A DNA stretch of 64,000 bases, taken from contig JAJDYG010000030.1 in NCBI GenBank assembly GCA_022822855.1, forward strand, positions 1 through 64,000. Reading direction: 5' to 3'. The translations under genes and the position numbers were made by a program. The notes below the pieces were generated by a model, which made no database searches, was not told the DNA's origin, and was given only the letters and a program-made list of their open reading frames with translations. Shown here piece by piece: positions 47,356-57,147 of this stretch. Position 1 is the first letter of the stretch; each line of letters opens with the position of its first letter. Origin of the DNA: Dehalococcoidia bacterium. Its GTDB lineage: Bacteria > Chloroflexota > Dehalococcoidia > Bin125.

Positions 47356-48498
47356 TCAGGCGACCGCGCCGGCTGTCTTGAGGTCTTCGCCCTGCGAGCC
47401 GTTGAGGCCGATTTCGGCGAGGATTTCGTCGGTGTGCTCTCCTGGATAGGCGGGCGGGCCCTGGATCGCGGACTTGGTACGGCTGAACCTCGGAGCCGGC
47501 GCGGGTTGGACGACGCCGGCGACCTCTTCGAATGCGCCGCGCGCCTTGGCATGCGGGTGATTTGGCGCTTCCCAGGGCTCGAGCACGGGGCCGAAGCAGA
47601 CGTCCGAGCCCTCAAAGATCGCTTCCCACTCGGCGCGGGTCTTGGTGCGGAAGATGGCGGTCACGCGATCCTTGAGCTCGGGCCAGCGGGTGTTGTCCAT
47701 CTGGTGCGGCAGTTCCTCGTTCTCGAGGCCGAGCAAGTGCAGCAGCTCGGCGTAGAATTGCGGCTCGATCGAGCCGATCGAGACGAATTTGCCGTCCAGC
47801 GTCTCGTAGGCGTCGTAGAAGTGCGCGCCGGTGTCGAGCACGTTGGCCGCGCGGCCGCGTCGCCAGCCGCCCGTGGCGAGTCCGGCGTGGACCGAGGTGA
47901 TCAGCGACGATGCGCCGTCGACCATGGCCGCGTCTACCACCTGTCCCTTGCCCGAGCGCTGCGCTTCGATGAGGGCGCCCAGCATGCCCACGGCGAGGTA
48001 CATGCCGCCGCCACCGAAGTCGCCGACGAGATTGAGCGGAGGCACCGGGACCTGGCCCTTGCGGGCGATCGGCGCGAGCGCGCCGGCCAGCGAGATGTAG
48101 TTGATGTCGTGGCCGGCCATCTGCGCGTACGGACCTTCCTGGCCCCAGCCCGTCATGCGGCCGTAGACGACCTTTGGGTTGCGCTCGAGGCAGACGTCGG
48201 GACCGAGGCCCAGGCGCTCCATCACGCCGGGCCGGAAGCCCTCGAACAGCGCGTCGGCGCCCTCGATCAGCTTGAGCGCGACCTCGACGCCCTCGGGGTT
48301 CTTGAGGTCGAGCGCGATCGAGCGGCGGCCGCGGGCGAGCAAGTCGCCGGGCGGGTTGACCGGCGCTTCGCCGGGCGCGTTCGAGGCGCGGTCGATGCGG
48401 ACGATGTCGGCGCCCATGTCGGACAGGATCATGCCGCAGAACGGCCCCGGTCCGATGCCCTGAAATTCAATGATCCGAATGCCGCTCAGCGGTCCCAT
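47356..48498 (-). CDS. CaiB/BaiF-family (class III) CoA transferase
   Basis: The 380-residue protein opens with LSGIRIIEFQGIGPGPFCGM and MGADIVRIDR, has the LDLKNPEGVEVALKLIEGAD block and ALFEGFRPGVMERLGLGPD, all marks of the CaiB/BaiF family. The candidate catalytic Asp lies in GQVVDAAMVDGASSLI (about residue 200), and a late AGVVQPAPAPRFSRT block closes the small domain. It resembles alpha-methylacyl-CoA racemase as much as a transferase, and the substrate is unknown. GAGGAG precedes the ATG at good spacing. It is divergent from the GNAT gene. Confidence 0.9.
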   Translation of the reverse strand: MGPLSGIRIIEFQGIGPGPFCGMILSDMGADIVRIDRASNAPGEAPVNPPGDLLARGRRSIALDLKNPEGVEVALKLIEGADALFEGFRPGVMERLGLGPDVCLERNPKVVYGRMTGWGQEGPYAQMAGHDINYISLAGALAPIARKGQVPVPPLNLVGDFGGGGMYLAVGMLGALIEAQRSGKGQVVDAAMVDGASSLITSVHAGLATGGWRRGRAANVLDTGAHFYDAYETLDGKFVSIGSIEPQFYAELLHLLGLENEELPHQMDNTRWPELKDRVTAIFRTKTRAEWEAIFEGSDVCFGPVLEPWEAPNHPHAKARGAFEEVAGVVQPAPAPRFSRTKSAIQGPPAYPGEHTDEILAEIGLNGSQGEDLKTAGAVA

Positions 48499-48567
48499 AT
48501 CGTGCTCCTCACGTGCGCAACGCGCTTGATCTGAACGTGGTCGTCTTCAGTGGCAGAGTAACGCGCC

Positions 48568-49053
48568 ATGAGCTTGCAGATAGAACCGGTTGGCCACGAA
48601 GCCGCGCCCGAGGTGATCGAGCTGATCCACCGCGTCTTCGACGAGTACGGGTTTATCTGGGATCCCGAGGACGAGTTCTGGGATCTGCTGGCCGAAGAGC
48701 GGGCGTTTCCGTACCGCTCGCCGATCGGCGGGATGTGGGTCATGCGCGACGAGGAGGGCGTGGTCGTTGGCTCGGTTGCGGCCAATCGGGTCGATGGACC
48801 GTCTGTCGAGTTGCATCGGCTGTATCTGGATTCGCACCTGCGTGGGCAAGGCCTGGGCCGGAAGCTGTTCGAGACCGCAGTCGACTGGGCCCGCACACAT
48901 GGCGCCTGGCGGATCGAGCTCTGGTCGGACACTCGGTTTGAGGATGCGCACCGGTTGTATGAACGTCTCGGTTACGTCAAGACGGAGTCTCGGAAGCTGG
49001 ATGACGTGAACGAGACGGTCGAGTTCAAGTTCGAGCGGGACATCGCGCCGTGA
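48568..49053 (+). CDS. GNAT-family N-acetyltransferase
   Basis: The 161-residue protein follows the GNAT fold order: EVIELIHRVFDEYGF, a strand VVGSVAANRV, VELHRLYLDSHLRGQGLGRK (acetyl-CoA pyrophosphate loop RGQGLG, about 95), then IELWSDTRFEDAHRLYERLG. The substrate amine cannot be inferred. It lies upstream of hicAB on the same strand with 13 bases between. The ribosome site is poor. An ordinary single-domain member of the family. Confidence 0.9.
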   Translation: MSLQIEPVGHEAAPEVIELIHRVFDEYGFIWDPEDEFWDLLAEERAFPYRSPIGGMWVMRDEEGVVVGSVAANRVDGPSVELHRLYLDSHLRGQGLGRKLFETAVDWARTHGAWRIELWSDTRFEDAHRLYERLGYVKTESRKLDDVNETVEFKFERDIAP

Positions 49054-49066
49054 AGGATGAGCTCAC

Positions 49067-49267
49067 ATGCCGAAAGTGAGGGACGCAATCAGATTCGTCG
49101 AGAGTGATGGATGGGTGATCGATCGCATGCGCGGTAGCCATCGAATGTTCCCGCATCCAACGAAACCAGGCGAGGTGGTGATTCCTGGGCACCCCTCCAA
49201 GGATCTTCGCGTGAAGACGTGGCGGAGTATCCTGAGGCAGGCCGGCTTGAGGGAGGAAAGACGATGA
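49067..49267 (+). CDS. hicA: HicA-family toxin (mRNA interferase)
   Basis: A 66-residue basic protein matching the HicA double-stranded RNA-binding-like fold: VRDAIRFVESDGWVIDRMRG followed by SHRMFPHPTKPG and VVIPGHPSKDLRVKTWRSIL. The catalytic His lies in the G-S-H motif. HicA cleaves mRNA in the ribosome-associated pool until bound by HicB. GGATGAG precedes the ATG. It overlaps hicB in an ATGA junction, the usual toxin-first arrangement. Confidence 0.9.
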   Translation: MPKVRDAIRFVESDGWVIDRMRGSHRMFPHPTKPGEVVIPGHPSKDLRVKTWRSILRQAGLREERR

Positions 49268-49593
49268 AGCTGCAGTACGCCGTGGTCTTTGAGCGGGCCC
49301 CGAACAACTACTGCGCGTACATTCCCGACATTCCCGGTTGCATCGCTGCTGACGACACGCTCGAGGGCACGAGAACGATGATGCGAGAGGCGATCGAGTT
49401 CCTCTTCGAGACGAAGCAGGAACGGGGCGAGCCGATTCCGATGCCGACTATGAACGTGCTGGAGGCCATGGCCTATCACGCCTCGGACCTGGACGACGTG
49501 ACGGATGCAGACTTTGGGTCCGGCTACGAGGCGACTGTGGCGTTAGTGGAGGTCGAGCTGGCGCCGGGCGCGGCTGAGGCGGCCGGTGGCTAA
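49264..49593 (+). CDS. hicB: HicB-family antitoxin
   Basis: A 109-residue acidic protein with the HicB partial-RNase-H fold: LQYAVVFERAPNNYCAYIPD followed by IPGCIAADDTLEGTRTMMRE and AIEFLFETKQERGEPIPMP. It lacks an obvious C-terminal HTH or ribbon-helix-helix domain, ending in an Ala/Gly/Glu-rich stretch, so it may not autoregulate in the common way. It starts in the hicA stop (ATGA). The pair stands about 100 bases before nuoA, upstream of its promoter. Confidence 0.9.
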   Translation: MKLQYAVVFERAPNNYCAYIPDIPGCIAADDTLEGTRTMMREAIEFLFETKQERGEPIPMPTMNVLEAMAYHASDLDDVTDADFGSGYEATVALVEVELAPGAAEAAGG

Positions 49594-49608
49594 CCGCACG
49601 GTCTCAGT

Positions 49609-49638
49609 TTGACCCTGATTGCACCGCGCGGGTACGAT
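49609..49638 (+). promoter_or_regulatory. Sigma-70-type promoter of the nuo operon
   Basis: TTGACC (49609-49614) and TACGAT (49633-49638) with an 18-base spacer, just after hicB and about 55 bases before the GTG of nuoA. Confidence 0.65.
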
Positions 49639-49694
49639 CTGTTCGCACTGGGGAATCTGGTGCGTATCTTCAGAGCGGGTGACGGCAGGTAGAC

Positions 49695-50084
49695 GTGTCT
49701 GAGCTGTTTGAGAACTACGGCGCCGTCCTGGTCGCGATTCCCGTCGGGATCATGCTGGTCCTGACCGCGCTGCTGGCGACCAAGCTGCTCGCCCCGCAGC
49801 GACGCACCGCGCTGAAGGGTCAGGTGTACGAGTGCGGCATGCTGCCGATTGGGCGCAACTGGGCCCAGGTCCACGTCCGCTACTACACCTATGCGCTGCT
49901 CTTTCTCGTCTTCGACGTGGAGGTCGTCTTTCTCTTCCCCTGGGCCGTCTCCTTCCTCGGACTGATGGGCGAGCCCGACTGGGGCAAGGTCATCCTCTGG
50001 CAGATGGTGCTCTTCATCGGCACGCTGCTGATCGCGCTGGCCTACGCCTGGCGCAAGGGCGTCTTCGACTGGCAACGGAACTAA
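49695..50084 (+). CDS. nuoA: NADH-quinone oxidoreductase subunit A
   Basis: NuoA is a three-helix subunit of the complex I membrane arm. The 129-residue protein has the conserved loop VYECGMLPIGRNWAQVHVRY (Cys of the deactive/active loop) followed by YYTYALLFLVFDVEVVFLFP. The GTG start has AGGTAG upstream. It is first in a run of ten same-strand nuo genes. Confidence 0.96.
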   Translation: MSELFENYGAVLVAIPVGIMLVLTALLATKLLAPQRRTALKGQVYECGMLPIGRNWAQVHVRYYTYALLFLVFDVEVVFLFPWAVSFLGLMGEPDWGKVILWQMVLFIGTLLIALAYAWRKGVFDWQRN

Positions 50085-50108
50085 CGGAACACGGAGCGAG
50101 AGGGCCGC

Positions 50109-50693
50109 ATGACGACCTCCCAGCCACCACACATGATTGATCCCGGAGGCGATCCGACGCCGGTGATCATCTCGCCCGAGTCGCTTCGTCTGCAGGCGAT
50201 TGACGACGCTCCGCCGACCGTTCCCTACAAGGTTGTGTTGCCGGGCGTCATGCAGGCTCCGGCCGAGGCATTGATCTCGGCTGCGCGCAAGTCTTCGCTC
50301 TGGCCGATGACCTTTGGTCTGGCCTGCTGCGCGATCGAAATGATCGCCACCTATATGGCCAACCACGACCTCGACCGCTTCGGCATCGTGCCCTGGCCCT
50401 CGCCGCGACAGTCGGACGTGATGATCGTGGCCGGCACCGTAACCAAGAAGATGGCCCCGGCGGTCAAGCTGCTCTATGAGCAGATGCCGCATCCCAAATG
50501 GGTGATTTCGATGGGCGCCTGCGCGACCAACGGCGGGCCGTACACGCAGTACGACCGCGTGGTCCAGGGCGTCGACAACATCGTGCCGGTCGACGTCTAC
50601 GTGCCCGGCTGCCCGCCCCGTCCGGAAGCCCTGATCGACGGTCTGCTGGCTCTGCAGGAGAAGATCGTCGAGGAACGGGCACGGGGTTACTAA
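50109..50693 (+). CDS. nuoB: NADH-quinone oxidoreductase subunit B
   Basis: NuoB carries cluster N2, the last Fe-S centre before quinone. Its four Cys ligands are visible: [20 protein letters not shown] and [10 protein letters not shown]. The 194-residue protein has an N-terminal extension of about 45 residues before the fold ([10 protein letters not shown]). GAGCGAGAGGG precedes the ATG. nuoC follows after six bases. Confidence 0.97.
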   Translation: MTTSQPPHMIDPGGDPTPVIISPESLRLQAIDDAPPTVPYKVVLPGVMQAPAEALISAARKSSLWPMTFGLACCAIEMIATYMANHDLDRFGIVPWPSPRQSDVMIVAGTVTKKMAPAVKLLYEQMPHPKWVISMGACATNGGPYTQYDRVVQGVDNIVPVDVYVPGCPPRPEALIDGLLALQEKIVEERARGY

Positions 50694-50699
50694 ACCGCC

Positions 50700-51701
50700 A
50701 TGACATCACGTCGCACGCCGGCCGCGCTCGAGGAACCGCCGAGTAACGAACCGCCTCCCGGTTCGATTGCCGACACCTACCGCGAGGTCATGCCGTTGGT
50801 CGACTTCGACGCGGCCATGACCAAGGGCGACGACGTGGCGTTGACGATTCCCGCCGACTCGATCCATGAAGTGCTCGAACGGGGCCGCGACGACGAGCGC
50901 CTGCAGATGAACCTGCTTCGCAATCAGACTGCGGTCGACTGGGAAGATCGCGGGCTGGAGATCGTCTATCACCTCTACTCGATTCCTCTGCGCCAGGCCG
51001 TGACGATCAAGTCCTGGCTGCCATCGGAGGGCGCCGTCGTCGAGTCGATCACCGACATCTACGAAATGGCCAACTGGGCCGAACGCGAATGTCGGGAGAT
51101 GTTCGGGATCGAGTTCATCGGTCATCCCGACCCGCGCAATCTGTTGCTCGACGAAGACCTCGATATCCATCCGCTGCGCAAGAGCCATCCGCTCGCGCCG
51201 ATCGAGATGGAGCAGGGCGTCGACGTCGAGTTCTTCACCAAGCAATACCCGCCGCCGGAACCCGAGGAAGAAGAAGCGGCGGCGCCCGAAGCCGCCGCCG
51301 CTGCCGCGCCCGAGCGCAAGCGGCTTGAGGACATGACCGAAGAGGAACGCGAAGAGCGGCGGGCCGAGCAGGCCGAACGCGTCGCTCGGGCTCGCGAACT
51401 CGCGGCCGTCCGTCGAGCCGAGCGTCTGGCGGGCGCGCCGCCTGCCGGCGGTCCGCGACCGGAAGGCGCGGCTCCGCCGCCGCCTCCCGCAGCGCCCGCT
51501 GCAGCTCCAGCCGCCGCCGAGCCAGCGCCGTCCAGCGCACCGGCCCAGGACGACCGACCGCCGGCGCCTCCGCCGCCGGAATTGCCGACCATCCCCGACG
51601 CCGAAGAAGACCCCGAGGGCCGTGCCGCCGCGCAGGCCGAGCGGGTCCGACTCGGCCGCGAGCTGGCCGCCGCCAGGCGAGCCCAATTGCGCGGCGAATA
51701 G
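50700..51701 (+). CDS. nuoC: NADH-quinone oxidoreductase subunit C with a long Pro/Ala/Glu tail
   Basis: The NuoC core occupies about residues 1-182 and ends in the family block WAERECREMFGIEFIGHPD followed by PRNLLLDEDLDIHPLRKSHP. After it comes a tail of about 150 residues absent from ordinary NuoC (160-230 residues): a charged helical stretch with EQAERVARARELAAVRRAER (about 222-241), a Pro/Ala-rich linker, and a second copy, AQAERVRLGRELAAARRAQL, at about 311-330. The copies look like a duplicated amphipathic helix, perhaps for docking. Tail codon use and GC match the core, so the frame is genuine. Confidence 0.93.
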   Translation: MTSRRTPAALEEPPSNEPPPGSIADTYREVMPLVDFDAAMTKGDDVALTIPADSIHEVLERGRDDERLQMNLLRNQTAVDWEDRGLEIVYHLYSIPLRQAVTIKSWLPSEGAVVESITDIYEMANWAERECREMFGIEFIGHPDPRNLLLDEDLDIHPLRKSHPLAPIEMEQGVDVEFFTKQYPPPEPEEEEAAAPEAAAAAAPERKRLEDMTEEEREERRAEQAERVARARELAAVRRAERLAGAPPAGGPRPEGAAPPPPPAAPAAAPAAAEPAPSSAPAQDDRPPAPPPPELPTIPDAEEDPEGRAAAQAERVRLGRELAAARRAQLRGE

Positions 51702-51765
51702 TCGGCCGTTCGTTGGTCAGCGGGGCTGACCGCAGCAACGAGACGAGGAGCAGGGAGTAGACCGC

Positions 51766-52929
51766 ATGGTCCAGCAGACCTTTGAAGGTGAAGTACTCAC
51801 TGAACCCGTCGTCGTCGAGCGCGAGTTCGAGACGGTCGACATGAACATCAACATCGGGCCGCAGCACCCGGCGACGCACGGCGTGTTCCGGATGGTGCTG
51901 ACCGTTGACGGAGAGATCGTCAAGGACGCCATCCCATACATCGGCTACATGCACCGAGGCGGCGAGAAGCTCTCCGAGAATCTCGACTACCGCGGCGCGC
52001 TGGGTTACCAGGACCGTACCGACTACCTGGCCGCGTTCAACTCCGAGTGGGTCTACGTCAACGCCGTCGAGCGGCTGGCGGGCATCGAAATCCCCGAGCG
52101 GGCCGAGTACGTCCGCCTGATCCTGGCCGAGTTCAACCGCCTGCTCTCGCACTTCATGTTCATGGGCGCGTTCGGCACCGACGTCGGCTATTTCGGAACC
52201 GCCTTCACCTGGACGTTCAAGGAACGCGAACGGATCCAGGATCTGTTTGAGGCGGTCTGCGGCGACCGGATTATGTACAACTACTTCCGAGTCGGCGGAC
52301 TGGCCTGGGAGCCGCACGAGACCTTCATCGAGGATTCGCACTGGGTGCTCGACCAGGTCGAGGTCGGAATCGGCGACGTAGACGACCTGATGACCAACAA
52401 CGAGGTCTTTGTCGCCCGCTGCCGCGACGTGGGCGCGATGACAGCTGACGAGGCGATCTCCTACGGCGTCACCGGTCCCATGCTGCGAGCCTCGGGCGTG
52501 CCCTTCGACCTGCGGGTCGACGAGCCCTACTCGATCTACGACCGCTTCCACTGGGAGATCCCGGTGGGCGAGCGCGGTGATGTCTACGACCGCTACCTCG
52601 TGCGCCTTGAAGAGATGCGGCAATCGGTCACGATCCTGCGCCAGGCGCTGGATCAGATGCCGACCTCGGGGCCGATCGAGCCGGAGCGGATGCCCGCGCG
52701 GCTGCGCCCGGCGCCCGGCGAAATCTACATGCGCCAGGAGAATCCGCGCGGCGAATACGGGATCTACATGGTCTCGGACGGCACCGACAAGCCGTGGCGC
52801 GTCAAGATGCGCTCACCATGCTTCCACAACCTGTCGGCGCTCAAGCCGCAGGTGATCAACACCTACCTCGCGGACGCGGTCGTAGCGCTCGGTTCGATCG
52901 ACATCGTGCTCTGCGAGGTCGACCGCTGA
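51766..52929 (+). CDS. nuoD: NADH-quinone oxidoreductase subunit D
   Basis: The 49 kDa subunit forms the quinone site with NuoB. The 387-residue protein has NINIGPQHPATHGVFRMVL, YIGYMHRGGEKLSENLDY, FNRLLSHFMFMGAFGTDVG and the C-terminal VINTYLADAVVALGSIDIVL with the DR ending. No hydrogenase Ni-binding cysteines are present, as expected for complex I. GAGGAGCAGG lies upstream. A family A repeat and about 70 other bases separate it from nuoH. Confidence 0.96.
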   Translation: MVQQTFEGEVLTEPVVVEREFETVDMNINIGPQHPATHGVFRMVLTVDGEIVKDAIPYIGYMHRGGEKLSENLDYRGALGYQDRTDYLAAFNSEWVYVNAVERLAGIEIPERAEYVRLILAEFNRLLSHFMFMGAFGTDVGYFGTAFTWTFKERERIQDLFEAVCGDRIMYNYFRVGGLAWEPHETFIEDSHWVLDQVEVGIGDVDDLMTNNEVFVARCRDVGAMTADEAISYGVTGPMLRASGVPFDLRVDEPYSIYDRFHWEIPVGERGDVYDRYLVRLEEMRQSVTILRQALDQMPTSGPIEPERMPARLRPAPGEIYMRQENPRGEYGIYMVSDGTDKPWRVKMRSPCFHNLSALKPQVINTYLADAVVALGSIDIVLCEVDR

Positions 52930-52956
52930 TGCGGACTGAACAAGAGGTTTGCCAGG

Positions 52957-53001
52957 CACCCCCCTCAGCCTTCGGCAGCTCCCCCCAGAGGGGGGAGCGA
53001 G
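52957..53001. repeat. Family A repeat in the nuoD-nuoH gap
   Basis: CACCCCCCTCAGCCTTCGGC, AGCTCCCCCCAGAGGGGGGA, GCGAGA: a family A unit inside the operon. Its CTCCCCCC/GGGGGGAG stem could act as an RNA processing or attenuation hairpin between nuoD and nuoH. Confidence 0.88.
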
Positions 53002-53078
53002 AGGGTGAGCTGATGGGCGTAAGCCGGATCGCGTGTAACCTGCGTGAGCAGCGCCAACAGGCAGCGGGGATGCGCTAA

Positions 53079-54287
<1,209 letters not shown>

Positions 54288-54320
54288 CAGAGCAGCTAGC
54301 AGAGGAAGAGGAGCAACCGC

Positions 54321-54839
54321 GTGGAGGACGGCGTCACCGCGACTCAGGTGGTGTTCTGGATCCTGGCCGTGGTCATGCTGGTCTCAGCGATCGGCGTGGT
54401 CACCGCGGGCAACATCGTCTATGCGGCGTTGTTCTTCATCGCCTCGCTCGCCGGAGTCGCCGGCATCTACCTGATCCTCACGGTCGAGTTCATCGCCCTC
54501 GTCCAACTGCTGATCTACGGCTCCGCCGTCGTGATCCTGATTCTCTTCGCGCTCATGCTCACGCGAGCCCGCGAGCGACCCCAGGCGTTGTTCGGACGCT
54601 CGCGGCCGCTCGGTATCGCCGCCTCGCTCGGCCTGTTGGCCGCGCTGATCGGCGGAATCGTCGCCACGACCTGGACCACTCCCGAATCTTCCTCGGCGAT
54701 ACAGCCGGTCGGCCTGCAAGCGATCGGCGATGCGATCTTCACGATCTGGATCGTGCCCTTCATCATCGTCGGCGTGCTGCTCTCGATCGCCCTGGACGGC
54801 GCGATCATGCTCGCCTCACCTGATGAGGACGACAACTGA
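54321..54839 (+). CDS. nuoJ: NADH-quinone oxidoreductase subunit J
   Basis: NuoJ is a membrane-arm subunit of five helices. The 172-residue protein has AGNIVYAALFFIASLAGVAG and the conserved EFIALVQLLIYGSAVVILIL helix that contains the pi-bulge. The GTG start has AGAGGAG upstream. Its stop overlaps the ATG of nuoK by one base. Confidence 0.95.
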   Translation: MEDGVTATQVVFWILAVVMLVSAIGVVTAGNIVYAALFFIASLAGVAGIYLILTVEFIALVQLLIYGSAVVILILFALMLTRARERPQALFGRSRPLGIAASLGLLAALIGGIVATTWTTPESSSAIQPVGLQAIGDAIFTIWIVPFIIVGVLLSIALDGAIMLASPDEDDN

Positions 54840-55153
54840 TGCCGCCGCTTGACCACATTCTGATCGTCAATGCGGTGCTCTTCGCGATCGGCGCGATGGG
54901 TGTCCTTACGCGCCGTAACGCGGTATTGATCCTGCTCTCGGTCGAGCTGATGCTCAACGCCGTCTCGCTCAACATGGTCGCCTTTGCCGTCTACGGACAC
55001 GTCGATTTCGGCAACATCACGGGGATCATCTTCGCCTTCTTCATCATCGTCATCGCCGCGGCCGAGGTCGCGCTGGCGCTGGGCATCGTCGTGCGGACCT
55101 TCCGCAACCGGGCCACCGCCAACGTCGACGAAGTGAATCTCCTCAAGTGGTAA
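54839..55153 (+). CDS. nuoK: NADH-quinone oxidoreductase subunit K
   Basis: NuoK, 104 residues and three helices, has the two conserved membrane Glu residues in LLSVELMLNAVSLNMVAF and IVIAAAEVALALGIVV, which belong to the proton pathway. It is coupled to nuoJ by an overlap. Confidence 0.96.
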   Translation: MPPLDHILIVNAVLFAIGAMGVLTRRNAVLILLSVELMLNAVSLNMVAFAVYGHVDFGNITGIIFAFFIIVIAAAEVALALGIVVRTFRNRATANVDEVNLLKW

Positions 55154-55169
55154 CCGGGAGCATGCAGCA

Positions 55170-57104
55170 ATGATCTGGGCTGACCACGCGTGGATTCTGC
55201 CGGCGATCCCGGCCCTCTCCTTCGTCGTGCTGTTCCTGTTCGGCCGTAAGCTGCCGCGCGGCGGCGACTTCATCTCGGTCGGCGCGGCGCTGGCCGTGTT
55301 CGTGCTCTTCTTCTTCGTGTTGGAGTCTCACCTCGACTGGCTCGGCGCGGGACTCGGCGGGATTCGCAACGTCGGCACCGACTGGATCAACTTCGACAGT
55401 TTCGTCGTCCGGCTTGGTTTCACCGTCGACTCGATTGCGATGGTGATGGTCTTCGTCGTCGCCACGGTGGCGCTGATGGTCAATATCTATTCGACCAACT
55501 ATCTGCGTCATCACGGCAAGCCCGAGCCTCGGTACTGGTGGTACTTCGCCGTGCTCTCGCTGTTCGTGGCGATGATGCTGACCCTCGTCCTGGCCGACAA
55601 CCTCTTGCTCATGTTCGTGGCCTGGGAGGGCGTGGGCCTCTGCTCCTTCCTCCTGATCGGCTTCTACTACGAGCGCCGCTCGGCGGTCGAGGCGGCCAAG
55701 AAGGCGTTCGTCACCACGCGACTGGGGGATGTCGGCCTGTTCATCGGCATCATCCTCTTCTGGCGCGCGACCGGCTCCTTCCAAATTTCCGACATCATCG
55801 CCGCCGCCGAGGCGGGCCGCGTCAATGACCTGCCGCAGGTCATGGGCGACGGCTACCTGACGCTCTCGACCCTGATGCTTTTCCTCGGCGCAGCGGGCAA
55901 GTCGGCGCAGGTGCCGTTCCACGTCTGGCTGCCCGACGCGATGGAAGGCCCGACCCCGGTCTCCGCGCTGATCCACGCGGCCACGATGGTCGTCGCCGGC
56001 GTCTACCTGGTCGCCAGGCTGCTGCCGGTCTTCGAAGTCACCCCGGGCGCGTCCAACGTGGTGCTCGCGGTCGGCCTGACAACCGCGCTGCTCGCCGGCA
56101 TGATGGCGCTCGCCCAGAACGACATCAAGCGAGTGCTCGCCTATTCCACGGTGTCGCAGCTGGGATTCATGTTCGTCGCCCTGGGGGTCGGCGCCGTCGG
56201 CATTGCCATGTTCCATCTACTCACGCACGCCTTCTTCAAAGCCTGCCTCTTCCTCGGCTCGGGATCCGTGATCCACATGACAGAGGAGCAGGACGCTCGC
56301 AAGCTGGGCGGCCTCTGGTGGCGGATGCCGGTCACGGCTTCCACGTTCATCATCTCCTCGGTCGCGCTGGCCGGTATCCCGCCGCTATCCGGGTTCTTCT
56401 CCAAGGACGAGATCTTCCTCGCCACGATCGGCGGCGCGAACACGGCGGTGGCAATCCTGCTCGGTGTGGCCGCCTTCCTTTCGGCGCTCTATATGGCCCG
56501 GCTGGTGATCATCACCTTCTTCGGTCCGCCCAAGGACATGGCCGTGATCAAGCGCGCTCGCGAGGCCGCCCCGACGATCCTGATTCCGCTGGTCTTCCTG
56601 ACCGTCCTCACCTTCCTGGTCGGCTTCGTCGCCTTCGACCAGGTCGGCGACGCGCTCGGGTTCCCGGGCGGGATCAACAACTACGTCTATTTCCCCGAAC
56701 CGCACGACTTCCACTTCTCCAACTCGATCGCCGCCGTCACCGGCACCGTCTCGCTGCTCGGCTTCCTGACCGCATGGTGGTTCTTCTGGGGCCGCAACTC
56801 CCACCGCGCGCAGGCGGTGCGTGAATTCCAGCCGCGACTGGCCGCCGTGATCGAGAACAAGTTCTACTTCGACGAGGCCTACCAGTGGGGCATCGACCGA
56901 GCCATGCTGCCGCTGGCCCGGATCGTCGCCTGGTTCGACCGCATGATCGTCAACGACACCGGGATCAACGCCCCGGCCGACGCGACGCGCTATGCCGCCT
57001 ACTGGCTGCGCTACCACGTCACCGGACGGATTCCCGACTACGCGCTGCTCATGGTCGTCGGCGTCGCCCTTGCGGGCGGCCTCGCCTTCCTGCTGCGCGG
57101 CTAA
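55170..57104 (+). CDS. nuoL: NADH-quinone oxidoreductase subunit L
   Basis: NuoL is the distal antiporter-like pump. The 644-residue protein has LLLMFVAWEGVGLCSFLLIG (conserved Glu), KSAQVPFHVWLPDAMEGPTP (key Lys), VSALIHAATMVVAGVYLVAR and KRVLAYSTVSQLGFM. The C-terminal half includes the long lateral-helix region and a final hydrophobic segment. It follows nuoK by 16 bases. Confidence 0.97.
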   Translation: MIWADHAWILPAIPALSFVVLFLFGRKLPRGGDFISVGAALAVFVLFFFVLESHLDWLGAGLGGIRNVGTDWINFDSFVVRLGFTVDSIAMVMVFVVATVALMVNIYSTNYLRHHGKPEPRYWWYFAVLSLFVAMMLTLVLADNLLLMFVAWEGVGLCSFLLIGFYYERRSAVEAAKKAFVTTRLGDVGLFIGIILFWRATGSFQISDIIAAAEAGRVNDLPQVMGDGYLTLSTLMLFLGAAGKSAQVPFHVWLPDAMEGPTPVSALIHAATMVVAGVYLVARLLPVFEVTPGASNVVLAVGLTTALLAGMMALAQNDIKRVLAYSTVSQLGFMFVALGVGAVGIAMFHLLTHAFFKACLFLGSGSVIHMTEEQDARKLGGLWWRMPVTASTFIISSVALAGIPPLSGFFSKDEIFLATIGGANTAVAILLGVAAFLSALYMARLVIITFFGPPKDMAVIKRAREAAPTILIPLVFLTVLTFLVGFVAFDQVGDALGFPGGINNYVYFPEPHDFHFSNSIAAVTGTVSLLGFLTAWWFFWGRNSHRAQAVREFQPRLAAVIENKFYFDEAYQWGIDRAMLPLARIVAWFDRMIVNDTGINAPADATRYAAYWLRYHVTGRIPDYALLMVVGVALAGGLAFLLRG

Positions 57105-57147
57105 CGGCCAGTTGGCGAAGAGAACGAGATAGAGAGAGGCGCACAGC

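Noticed and set aside
54288-54320. A missed nuoI between nuoH and nuoJ
   Set aside because: The gap is 33 bases, and no frame overlapping nuoH or nuoJ encodes a ferredoxin-like CxxCxxCxxxC pattern.
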